Assembly: GCA_947044365.1 (NCBI GenBank)
Contig: OX345651.1
Location: 3,417,926 to 3,481,925 of the forward strand
Source of the DNA: Petrosia ficiformis
Taxonomy: Eukaryota; Porifera; Demospongiae; Haplosclerida; Petrosiidae
DNA length: 64,000 nucleotides
Direction: 5' to 3'
The translations under genes and the position numbers were made by a program. The notes under the pieces are model-generated. The model was not told the origin of the DNA. It did not search any database and saw only the letters and a program-made list of their open reading frames with translations. This document shows, piece by piece, positions 45,501 to 55,604 of this stretch. Every line of letters begins with the position of its first letter. Position 1 is the stretch's first letter.

Positions 45501-48500
45501 TTAACTCAGAATTATATGATTATTTTTTCAAGGTCAAGGTGAATATGACTTTATAAGAGTGACCTTAATATTGAGTGATTATTTATAACAATAAATTATT
45601 ATTTATGCATTGTAGTAAATGTGTATGCGTGTATAAACTTACGCCCAGAAATCTTCTACCTGTAGAAGGGAAGAAGAGAGTGTAAATGTACATGTGATGA
45701 ACATGAGAATATCACATGTAAACAATCACTATTAATTTTAGTCTCGTCCCCAGACCACCAGGCCCTACAGGCAAAAGATGGTCTAGAACAGTTGCTTCAA
45801 ATTCTTGGTACAAGCATCAAATGTCTTTTACACTCAAAAAGGACATTCAATGTAACAAAAGTCCTTTTTGAGTGGAAAGATGTTTGATGCTTGGACCAAT
45901 TAACAATTTGAAGCAACTGTTCCAGACCATCTTTTGCCCATAGGGCATCGCAGTCTGGGGATGAGACTAATTAATTTGCTCACACTGGACACATATATTT
46001 GACCATGGACATAAAAGGGGCTTGTGTTTCATGTATATGTAGTACATGAAATAATTAAAACATAAATGGCACTATACTACAATACAGAAACCTTATCCTT
46101 GTATAGTCTGTATGCTAGGTATATATACACGAACTCTATCCTTGTCTAGTCTGTATGCTAGGTACATATACACGAACTCTATCCTTGTCTAGTCTGTACG
46201 CTAGGTACATATACACGAACTCTATCCTTGTATAGTCTGTATGCTAGGTACATATACACGAACTCTATCCTTGTCTAGTCTGTATGCTAGGTACATATAC
46301 ACGAACTCTATCCTTGTCTAGTCTGTATGCTAGGTACATATACACTATAATTATAGTGATTTATATAAAGCATGAATAAAAAGTAAGCATTTAAATTGGA
46401 ATTATTATTTTCTGAAGAGCTGCTTTTGACTCATGTTTTCATGTTCAGATAGTATTTGAATCCTAACTGAATGATATTCTTATAAGGATTGCTGATAAAT
46501 GATAATCAAGTGTGTGCTTTATCAGCAAAGTTCCATTTAGTTCCATGTATAGTTACAGTTACTGTAGTAGACTCATAGTTTAGTTATAATTGAATTAGTT
46601 AACTGGAACTCACAATGCCTCACTAAAAGGGGAGTTAATTATAGCTTGTAATAATCATTTATGACTTACTGTATCAAAACTGATGATTTCTTTTAAGTTT
46701 TCTGTCCATGTTTTTTGTTTATCCGGTTTAAAATACCACAAAACCCATCTGAAATAAAATAGGAAATAATAATAATATTCTTACAAGTCTCTATAAGGGT
46801 CAGATATTCTCCTATTTTGGTTAAGAGATCTGACAGGGAATCAAGACATCCAGAGTAATAAAACAATAGCAGTGTATGGGGGGGTCTCCTTTTCATTAAC
46901 ACACCCTTTGCTAACTAAACAAGCCACCATTGTCCATAGTTTTCCCTAAATGTTTGAACACACACACACACACACACACACATAACACATAACACATAAC
47001 ATTTTCCCTAAATGTTTGAACACACACACACACATAACACATAACATGCAGCAAGGGTAATTATTTTTATCACATATTTTTCATATCATCAAATTGTGTT
47101 TTTGCAGTGTTAGTTAGTAATCAATCTATGATAACTACGGGTATCCTTTTATGTTGACCAGTGGAACCATCCACCGCTATGTTTGCTTTTCAAGGTTACT
47201 CTCTCTCTCATATATATAATTGCTATTATCACAATCACACATGCTTTGTATAGTATACATAGTTAAGGAAGTTACATCATCCAGAGTTTAATCACCTAAT
47301 TATTTGTGGTATAGTGCTGTTGTGATATAGTAACATGCCTTGTCATGGTTTGATACATGTCATGATATTATGATATATCACATATTGTGACATGCCTTGT
47401 CATGGTATGATGCATATCATGATATAATGATATACATGTATCACATATTGTGACATGCCTTGTCATGGTTGGATACATGTCATGATATAATGATATATCA
47501 TATATTGTGACATGCCTCGTCATGGTTTGATACATGTCATGATATTATGATATATCACATATTGTGACATGCCTTGTCATGGTATGATACATGTCATGAT
47601 ATTATGATATATCACATATTGTGACATGCCTTGTCATGGTATGATGCATATCATGATATAATGATATACATGTATCACATATTGTGACATGCCTTGTCAT
47701 GGTTGGATACATGTCATGATATAATGATATATCATATATTGTGACATGCCTCGTCATGGTTTGATACATGTCATGATATTATGATATATCACATATTGTG
47801 ACATGCCTTGTCATGGTATGATACATGTCATGATATAATGATATATCATATATTGTGACATGCCTCGTCATGGTATGATGCATATCATGATATAATGATA
47901 TACATGTATCACATATTGTGACATGCCTTGTCATGGTTGGATACATGTCATGATATAATGATATATCATATATTGTGACATGCCTTGTCATGGTATGATG
48001 CATATCATGATATAATGATATACATGTATCACATATTGTGACATGCCTTGTCATGGTTGGATACATGTCATGATATAATGATATATCATATATTGTGACA
48101 TGCCTCGTCATGGTTTGATACATGTCATGATATTATGATATATCACATATTGTGACATGCCTTGTCATGGTATGATACATGTCATGATATTATGATATAT
48201 CACATATTGTGACATGCCTTGTCATGGTATGATGCATATCATGATATAATGATATACATGTATCACATATTGTGACATGCCTTGTCATGGTTGGATACAT
48301 GTCATGATATAATGATATATCATATATTGTGACATGCCTCGTCATGGTTTGATACATGTCATGATATTATGATATATCACATATTGTGACATGCCTTGTC
48401 ATGGTATGATACATGTCATGATATTATGATATATCACATATTGTGACATGCCTTGTCATGGTATGATGCATATCATGATATAATGATATACATGTATCAC

Positions 48501-51500
48501 ATATTGTGACATGCCTTGTCATGGTTGGATACATGTCATGATATAATGATATATCATATATTGTAACATGCCTTGTCATGGTATGATACATGTCATGATA
48601 TAACCAGGTAATGTATATTTACTGTGTTACTACTGCTATGAACACAATAGCAAAAAAGATGAAGTGTGAAGTTCAAGAATAAAACCTTATTTCCCTTCTC
48701 GATTCTAAAAATAATATATACAATAATTCTGAAACCATAGATGTACTGCACTAATTAATGTACCATTGTTTGACCTGGAAGTGAAAATTACATACAATAT
48801 TAAAGTTCAACAGGAAAAACAGGTATTGTTTACAAGTTGGTACAAATAAATAAAATTGTCATGTAAGTGTTTATAATTGCTTAACAAAATTATCATAATT
48901 AGTGCACATATTAGCAACAAAAACAAATCAAATTATGATCCATAATTAGTCATAAATTTACATTTTTGCCTATTTTAGACAACCAAATTGTAAAAACATT
49001 AATTATGGATGTAAATTTAATTTAACTGCTTTTCAGTAATCTTCATCAGCAGTATAAACACTAATGCTGTAAAGCAATCGGTTTCTTTATAAAGTTGTTT
49101 CCTGGCTAGTGCTTAAATTCCCCTTACGTTGATGTAAAGCAATGGAAACATCCGGTTTCTTTATAAATGTCTAGTGCTTAAATTAACCTTATGTTGATGT
49201 AAAGCAATGGAAACATCTGGTTTCTTTATGAAGTTGCTTCTTGACTGGGTTTAAACTAATCTTACGTTGCTGCAAAGCAATTGAAACATCCGGTTTCTTT
49301 ATAAAGTTGTTTCCTGGCTAGTGCTTAAATTAATCTTATCTTGAATATGAACATACGTAAAGTAATTATGTATTTTCTAGAGTATAGGTAAGCAACAAGG
49401 AAGCATTCTCCATATTTTAGAGTGTGCAAGAAATATAGCCACTGATCATTTTAAATGTACATGTATGTCTGTCAATTTTGAGCTAATAACACATAATAAG
49501 TAATTACATTGATGAACTAAATTCAGAGAGATTTTATTTATTGGAAAGAGGAGTTGTACTCAAAAATCCTGATGGTCCAGAAATTCAATTTCTGTTGTTT
49601 TTCGTTTGGACCTCTGACGAACTTCTAGGACAACTCGAAAGAGGGGATTTGGATATTTTCGAGATGATTTTCTTGTTCTTGATGATCCAGGAGTATAAAG
49701 ATGTTCAGTGTATACCCCTCCCTACTTCATTTAGTTTTGAAGTAGTAAAAGCAGAATTTATTTTTTTACATACTCATAAATCATTTTTTAAGGCCTGTAG
49801 CCATCCCTATGATTGCTTTCCAACGGGTTCGAACTATAATATACATGTATATACATGTATATATATATATATATTCTTGTGTCCACTTGCGTGAGTATGC
49901 GTTTTATACGTAGTTAAGGAAGTTGCGTCATTCACGGGTGCTCGGTCAATTAATGGGCGTGGCACGTAGTAAAACACGCGCTCTAGCTCTGGTAGCAGCA
50001 GGAAGAAAAAAAGAAAGTTGCTACGTAGAAACTGGAACTAATAGCAATCTATTCTGCCTGAAATTTATTTCTAAAGTTCCACAATATCTTTTAAAATGTA
50101 AGGAGAGTAGGTAATTAAAATAATAACTATAATAGCCTGTTGTGTTTCAAGCTTGATAAGGTCAGCCGGAATTACTGAATGCTGGACACCAAGCAAATAT
50201 ATATCTTTTCAAACATAATATCTAGTATCTCATATAAACAAAAGTAGTCACAGGCTCAGTTATCTGGCCCTAAAATACAGTTGCTATGGTAACATACTCT
50301 TATGTATATTTCTCATTGCTATTGACCATAATTATATAAATTTTTGCATCATGTTTAGTTACAGTAGTCAACAAAAACAAATATGTCTTAGCAGTGTAAA
50401 ATCACTTTATTATTATATTAGCTGTCTGTCTACATAGCCACTATTGCATCTTTACAAGTTCACATATAGAGCAGATAATTGCACAACGTGGTACATGTCT
50501 ATAAGTAGTAGTCTTATTTACATGTACTTCACATACAGTATAGTACAAATGTGTTCCATAATTACATGTACTCCACATGCAGTATAGTACAAAAGTGTTC
50601 CATAATTACATGTACTTCACATACAGTATAGTACAAAAGTGTTCCATAATTACATGTACTCCACATGCAGTATAGTACAAAAGTGTTCCATAATTACATG
50701 TACTTCACATACAGTATAGTACAAAAGTGTTCCATAATTACATGTACTTCACATACAGTATAGTACAAACGTATTCCAATTATCATAATTACATGTACTT
50801 CACATGTTGTGTATTCAGTGTTATTAGTTTCCATTAGGGTAGCTGAAATGTGTATGTGATATAATGCAATTAACATTTGCAGGTAATTTGTACTCCAATA
50901 ATTATTATTTAATAAAACCATCCTCAACCCAGTATTCCCATTCTAATAAACCCAAGCAACCTATTTGAATATACAATACATCATTAAAATTCTGCCTTGA
51001 CACAGACTCAGTCAGGTGGATTAGGGCATGTAGAGGTCACACCTCTATGGAGTTTAACAAAAATCCACTGTAGTGGTATTGACATTGACAACTACAAATC
51101 AATGTTTAATTAAATGTAATTACAAGTATACATATTATTGGATCAACAAAGACACTCGCCCTCAGTATGGCCGTGACCTACCTTCCCTGGATCTAGTGAC
51201 AAGCTCAAGGTGGTAGTAGTCTAGTTGACCCACCCTTTATGTTTTAAGGTGTGGAGACTTACTTGTTTTGAAGTGGATGTCTTTCAGGTAATGCAGATGA
51301 TGAATCTGAGACGACTTGTTGTATTGTCTTGGTATCATCTGTTGAAATCTGTTCATAGTGGATACATAAACAGATAGATAAATAGATAACATCTAGGCAG
51401 AAAATTATATATATATATATATATATATAACTACCATTTACAACGTAAATGCAACACGTTTTTAATATACACGTGTTGTAACTGATACTATCAATATACA

Positions 51501-51553
51501 ATACTCAAACATGTTCTCACACTTTCTGGTCTGTTTCCTTCTTGGGTTGCCAT
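39542..51553 (-). CDS. EIF4E: Translation initiation factor eIF4E, class I, nine exons
   Basis: Binds the mRNA 5' cap and eIF4G to start translation. Reverse-strand exons: 51521-51553, 51263-51348, 46670-46748, 45643-45659 (17 nt), 44171-44234, 41973-42089, 40455-40594, 39884-39919, 39542-39650. They sum to 681 nt, in frame, 226 residues. The start ATG gives MATQEGNRPES. HPLQNKW opens the core. Cap-stacking Trp are in QKTWTEN and QPMWEDK, the latter followed by the Glu that reads guanine. VEDFWAVYNHI keeps the eIF4G-binding Trp. RLKGDKISIW keeps the phosphate-binding basic residues. The last two exons diverge: after LRIG the usual RVYKERL region is replaced by YAFLENFQCS, and the end is TKSLKRKNDVYV plus a 13-residue extension. 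Intron 2 (46749-51262) is 4.5 kb and full of satellite DNA. Length matches the family (about 217). Very sure of identity; slightly less of the last two exons. Confidence 0.93.
39668..39846. repeat. MITE with GAAACCCCTCTATT inverted ends, copy 2
   Basis: ACAGTGAAACCCCTCTATTG and its inverse CAATAGAGGGGTTCCACTGT bound about 178 bp next to TA on both sides. It fills most of the last eIF4E intron (39651-39883). Same family as 17706-17873. Confidence 0.85.
40200..40475. repeat. Minisatellite copying the 5' splice site of eIF4E exon 7
   Basis: CACCCTATTCTTAATATA, the reverse complement of the exon 7 end plus its donor, occurs at about 40217, 40287 (degenerate), 40368 and 40452. Only the last belongs to the exon. 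The unit is about 75-90 bp and includes CACACATGTGCAGTTAGA. Confidence 0.85.
40711..41124. mobile_element. Inverted-repeat element (GGGTTTCATAC ends) with an internal 99-bp triplication
   Basis: GGGTTTCATAC at the left pairs with GTATGAAACCC at the right. A 99-bp unit beginning ATGCAACA and including CTCAGCTACAAGCCTTCTGG is tandem about three times (40778-41060). It shares sequence with the element at 3617-3884. It lies in eIF4E intron 6. Confidence 0.75.
41275..41706. mobile_element. MITE with ATCCCTATGATTGCTTT inverted ends, copy 1
   Basis: Left end ATCCCTATGATTGCTTTCC, right end AAAGCAATCATAGGGAT. About 430 bp containing CGCGAGTATGCGTTGTATAC and GGGCGTGGCGCGTA. A second copy lacking a clear right end is at 49803-50190. 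Fragments of the interior appear near 15060 and 47260. Confidence 0.8.
42232..42798. mobile_element. Inverted-repeat element of about 565 bp in eIF4E intron 5
   Basis: Left end ACCGTATGCCGGAAAATATT and right end AACATTTCCTGACATACAGTA form about 40-bp imperfect inverted repeats that share GGAATATTTTCGTG. No transposase frame is seen inside. Confidence 0.75.
43160..43830. repeat. Tandem array of palindromic AGTACACTGTACTT units
   Basis: Units of about 200 bp repeat two to three times, and each contains long internal palindromes such as AAGTACACTGTACTT and GGTACTGTACAAATG with their inverses. It lies in eIF4E intron 5 and could form extended hairpins in RNA. Confidence 0.85.
44234..44640. repeat. 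Minisatellite copying the 3' splice site of eIF4E exon 5
   Basis: CTGTGTTAATGATATACATG units (reverse strand: ATCATTAACACAG) repeat about seven times, beginning next to the real acceptor of exon 44171-44234, which reads ATCATCAACACAG on the reverse strand. Further TACATGTATATATG blocks separate the units. Confidence 0.75.
45643..45659 (-). other. 17-nt microexon of eIF4E
   Basis: GTAGAAGATTTCTGGGC encodes VEDFW and the first two bases of the next Ala codon, flanked by TTCTACAG and GTAAGT on the reverse strand. It carries the Trp used to bind eIF4G, so it cannot be skipped without losing function. Confidence 0.9.
45741..45972. repeat. Large fold-back (long inverted repeat)
   Basis: The arms of about 110 bp pair AGTCTCGTCCCCAGAC, AAAGATGGTCT, AACAGTTGCTTCAAAT and CTCAAAAAGGAC with their inverses, leaving a short loop around 45850. 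It lies in eIF4E intron 3 and would form a strong RNA hairpin. Confidence 0.9.
46085..46350. repeat. 43-bp minisatellite, about six copies
   Basis: Unit GAACTCTATCCTTGTCTAGT plus CTGTATGCTAGGTACATATACAC, very uniform, in eIF4E intron 3. Confidence 0.9.
47325..48605. repeat. 59/65-bp satellite with higher-order structure
   Basis: About 21 units of TATTGTGACATGCCTTGTCA plus a variable part. 59-bp units end TATCACATA or TATCATATA and 65-bp units end TACATGTATCACATA. They recur in a four-unit order of about 240 bp. It lies in eIF4E intron 2. Confidence 0.95.
49803..50190. mobile_element. MITE with ATCCCTATGATTGCTTT end, copy 2
   Basis: Matches 41275-41706 over most of its length, including TATACGTAGTTAAGGAAGTT and ATTAATGGGCGTGGC. 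The right terminus is degraded. It lies in eIF4E intron 2. Confidence 0.8.
50515..50815. repeat. 44-bp minisatellite, about six copies
   Basis: Unit CATAATTACATGTACTTCAC plus ATACAGTATAGTACAAAAGTGTTC in eIF4E intron 2. Confidence 0.9.
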
Positions 51554-51800
51554 TCTTTTTTAGAAACAAGTTACAACTTAGAACAGTTACACGAGATATA
51601 AATTTACGTAATACGTACCTTATGGTACGGGTGTGGTTATTACCGAGGCGTGGCTAATAAATTAATTATTCATTGCTCACTAATAATTAATTTATATTTT
51701 GACAAAAATTATAAAAATTATAAAAATTACTATTATATATGCCACTACATTGCGTGACTCATTGTAATAAGAAAGGAATGACTGATGTGTTCATTAATTT

Positions 51801-54660
51801 TTATAATGTTTTAGATGTGCATGTCTGTAGCATAATATTAGGCATTACTTTTCCAACAAATCGTTCCATAGTCGAATCAGGTACATAATTTCCTTTCATT
51901 ATATTTACTCTATAATGATGACATAATCCAATATCATGTTCAACCTCAAATTGCTCATCAACACCCTCAATCCAGTGAGGAATATTATGAAAATGTGCAG
52001 CGAGTGCTCTTTCGGAAGATAGCATCATCTTGGGTCGTTTATCAATATGTTCCCATCGATAGATCATGGAGAAATAAGGTGGTAAGATCATATTTTCACA
52101 TTTCATTTTGTTTACAGATTGCAATGCCTGTCCTTTCTTGGCCCATGGCAAGCTTGCAAATTTAAACCCAGCGTACTTTGTTACATTCGTACTATTACGA
52201 AGATCATCCAACATGCCGAACCAGTCATTATGTTTATATGGTATAATAAACTCATCTATATCATGCATAGCTATATATTCAGCCCTGTTAATATTACGAT
52301 AAAAACATTCACTTGCAAGACTATTTCCTCCATAATTACGAATCTTAACACTAATTTTCCAGTCAACTATGTCCACCAGACCACTTTTAACATATGGTAA
52401 CAGTATCTGATAGACTTTCTGTGGCATATTCTGGAGCATAATAGTTATAATAGAAGCACCAAGAGCTCTGTTAAGTTCAACCCAATGCAATACTGTCTCG
52501 GGAGGTATCTTATCAAAAAGAGGTTTTTGTAGACAAACAGCAAACTTTCCTATCTTTTCCCTCTTATCATAATATATAGGCATTGGTGGCATTAGATCTT
52601 CACATGTATTCTTCCTTGAGATTGCAACATACAATGGTGGCTCTCCGTACTTCTCTAATTTAATTCTTAATACATTACAATAATATGAATCAGGGCCATG
52701 TCTCATTGGTAACTCCTTTGCACGAGGTATACCTCCAACCTGTTTCCAGTATTCAATTTCTTGACACCAACTTGTTCCATCAGACATGACAACTTTGGCA
52801 TATAAAGTTGGACCTGGAGGATCTGCAGGTTTCTTCTTCAGTTCAAAAATCACTACGGATGGACCTGTTGTATCCCTGTTGTCAAAGTAAGCTGTACGTC
52901 TGATCTATAATGATAATTACATATGCATAATATGACAGCCCAACCAAATTTGCCATTTACATAACTAGTTATTGCTTAATTCTTTGGCATACCAAATAAT
53001 ATTCCACAATCAATATACACTATTTAACAGTTAGGATCCAAGTGAAGGATTAGGCTACTGGATTATTCAATTTAAACCAAAATAATTGCACTCCATATTC
53101 CATCTCCAGAAAGAAGCATTGAAAATTATGTGTACATTTATCCATAAAACATTGGCCATCTTTATGGTAAAACTTTGTGCAATGGATGGTTCCACAATGA
53201 ACGAGAGGGCATGACAACCAAACCATGCAACCACAACACTATAAAGGAGAAAACAGGAGGGTGGGCTTGCAGAGGGGGATGTAGCCTCCCAATATCTGCA
53301 TTGGGGGGTGAGTTGGGCTGAGCCCCACCCCACTTTATTAGCTAAATAGTTTTATTACTATACATTTCTATTTTAGCTCTCAGATTACAATCTCAGAGAA
53401 TCCAAATTTTCCTAGGAGGGCATGCCCCCAAACCCCCCAAGAGGGCACCGGGAATGGAACAATGCTTGTGCATCCTTGTATGTACCCTAATAGTCTTCAT
53501 CACCCTCATTTTTACTTAGCTGTCTCCTCCCCTGTTGAAAGATATTATAAGGAAAGGCTTGATGTGGGAACTTGGGAGGGAGATATTCAACTTGAACTAT
53601 TTTAAGCCTCTATCATACCATTGCTATAAGATAGCATATTAATGTGAGCCTTAAGGCCGTACTAGGAGGAGGGGTAGATGAAACTCCAATCAGTGTCTAG
53701 TCTTGCCAGCTTCTTGCTGCATACAATCTGGTTCAATTCTGTATTTTTTGGGAGCCACACCCACCCAGGGATATAATTATTGGGCCTAAATGTTTTCACT
53801 GATAGTTTATTTTCAGAAACAAAGCTAAACACACCCTACGGGTGGTGGAGTGGGAAACCCTGGCAGGGTAACTGAAGGTAAATTATATGGTTTCACTGAA
53901 AAGCTACTGAATTCAGTTTTCTTCAGTCTCTTGTAACTATAAAAGTAAAATGAATTTTTTAGAAAACGGCTTCATTCGTTTTCTCAAAATGCATTGTACT
54001 TGGTGCATGCCATGATTGGTGGGCGTGGCTTTCGTGGTTTTGTACTTATGTGTGTTTGGAAAAATAGAGATTTTAGCCTGTTTTCCTCAATTACAGGCCA
54101 ATATAAAGTTGATCAGAAGATATGAAGGTTGGTATTACACCAGGTTAGTGTCATATTATATAATATTCCATTTTGAAACTGATTGGAGTCGCATCCGCCC
54201 ACTCCCTAGTACGACCTTAATATGGAATTGCATTAACAGCAGATATGTATAAATCAGTAATATTACTTACCAGTCGTTGTTTCTTGTCAATCTCAATCCA
54301 AAGATTCTCAAATTTAGATGGATAAGTAGAAGATATGTTAGCAACTGGATTAATAGTATTGATATTACTATTATTGTTTGTAACAGGTTGTAGTAACGTA
54401 TGTACAGGAATATTTTCTGTTGTTTCTTCTTTCGTATTGACATAGTTAGTTGTTGAATGTGAAGTGTTTGTAGTTACATTTTTCTCCACTGACTGAGATA
54501 CACGAATATAAATTGGAATGTTCCCTTCTCTTGTTTTGACAAAGATATTTGCTTCTGGATGAAAAAGGGGCGAGTGCCTGAATAACAAAACAACGGTAAA
54601 TATCACCAAAAGCACTGCAATAGACCTACAAAAGAGCTTTAACTTCACATGTAATTTCAT
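51801..54660 (-). CDS. Glycosyltransferase family 92 protein, copy A
   Basis: Type II Golgi glycosyltransferase by family (GT92, formerly DUF23), adding a sugar to glycans; the acceptor is unknown. Exon 1 is 54271-54660 and exon 2 is 51801-52904, both in phase 0, giving 497 residues. MKLHVKLKLF starts it, followed by a membrane anchor (about 9-27) and a Ser/Thr/Asn-rich stem to about 120. The catalytic domain, about 165-480, includes GKFAVCLQKPLF, WVELNRALGAS, ASECFYRN and the metal-binding HDIDEF (about 345). The intron 52905-54270 holds a TTAA-bounded MITE next to exon 1. The gene lies 250 bp upstream of the eIF4E start on the same strand. Its partner is copy B, with near-identical exon 2. 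Confidence 0.88.
53655..54216. mobile_element. piggyBac-like MITE (TTAA target), copy 1
   Basis: Flanked by TTAA at 53651-53654 and 54217-54220. The ends GGCCGTACTAGG and CCTAGTACGACC continue into about 40-bp inverted repeats that share ACTCCAATCAG. The paralogous intron of copy B (about 59636-59645) has a single TTAA at the same point, which is the empty site. Confidence 0.85.
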
Positions 54661-54745
54661 TTGTATGACTCTTCTCCCATCCCAAACTGTCACGCCCACC
54701 GTCTTGTTCCGGCCCCGGCCTGATCACTAATTACGAGGTAATCCT

Positions 54746-54940
54746 CTTGTTTTTGACAAAGATATTAATTTTGTTTCTGGATGAAAAAGGGGCGAGTACC
54801 TGAATAACAAAACAACGGGAAACATCACCAAAAGCACTGCAATAGACCTACAAAAGAGCTTTAATATTATAATAATAATCATTAGTCTTCTCCCCACACT
54901 ATCTCGCCCACCGCCTCGTTCCACGGCCCCGGCCCCGGCC
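54746..54940 (-). pseudogene. Partial duplicate of GT92 copy A exon 1
   Basis: Repeats about 190 bp of 54532-54722, including the anchor-coding LKLFCRSIAVLLV. The frame then runs to LPRN and a stop, and no start codon equivalent to copy A is kept. The GC-rich CCGGCCCCGGCC upstream of the start is also duplicated. It is a tandem fragment, not a working exon. Confidence 0.75.
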
Positions 54941-55036
54941 ATAATTAATTTTCACAAGGTAATAATAATTATCTATTGTTCTATCATTTACAGAAACATA
55001 TTTCTTGAAGACAGGATAACTCACGATCCTCTTGAG

Positions 55037-55358
55037 CAGTGGCGTAGGAAGCACTGTAAAATTGGGGAGGCGGTGCACGAAGCGCGCCGCGAAAAATTTT
55101 TGGTTTGTTAATTATTCATGAGGGGTGTGGCTAATTATGACTTATCTCAAAAAGCAATAATTAGAAATTTGGAAGTTTAGCAATTAATTAGTACTGGTTT
55201 CACTGCTGTTCTTATCTACAAGACACGATGATAGACTTAATTAAACATTACTGATTGTGTAAAAAGTTGTTGCAGTCTTCGAGAAAGGGGCTCAAAATTG
55301 TTTTGGGGGGGCGGAGCACCCCCTAGCCCCCCCCCCCCCCCACTGAAAAATGCCACTG
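55037..55358. mobile_element. hAT-like MITE with 8-bp target duplication
   Basis: Ends CAGTGGCGT and ATGCCACTG are inverted. The 8-bp direct repeat CTCTTGAG flanks it at 55029-55036 and 55359-55366. The interior has runs of G and C typical of such elements. It lies between the GT92 copies. Confidence 0.85.
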
Positions 55359-55604
55359 CTCTTGAGTACTGCATGTGCTCAGGCTTGGAGCATGTGCGGT
55401 ACTTGATAGTAATACTCAATCCCAAACTATTTGGTATCATAATGATATTGAAATGGAAATTTCTGGTATTGCCCATCACTAAACTGAACTGAATAAAAAA
55501 TAACTACGCTATATAACATTGAATACATAAATCAATACTATATCCGCACACAACTACAGTCTAAAAAATACATCAGTAGGGTACACTACTGGTAAGTGTT
55601 ATAT

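Noticed and set aside
47779..48123. Frame with YHTMTRHVTIYDIS repeats, and possible CRISPR-like array
   Set aside because: Satellite DNA without unique spacers, in a eukaryotic intron.
49541..49894. Plus-strand frame of 117 codons beginning MERGVVLKNPDGPE
   Set aside because: The opposite strand is also open, there is no recognisable domain, and it runs into a MITE at 49803.
52108..52400. Plus-strand frames inside GT92 exon 2 (also 55923-56204)
   Set aside because: Shadows of the conserved reverse-strand coding exon.
54217..54270. Extension of GT92 exon 1 into ITDLYISAVNAIPY (also at 59641-59694)
   Set aside because: A GTAAGT donor precedes it and exon 2 joins in phase to give the conserved protein; the extension is intron.
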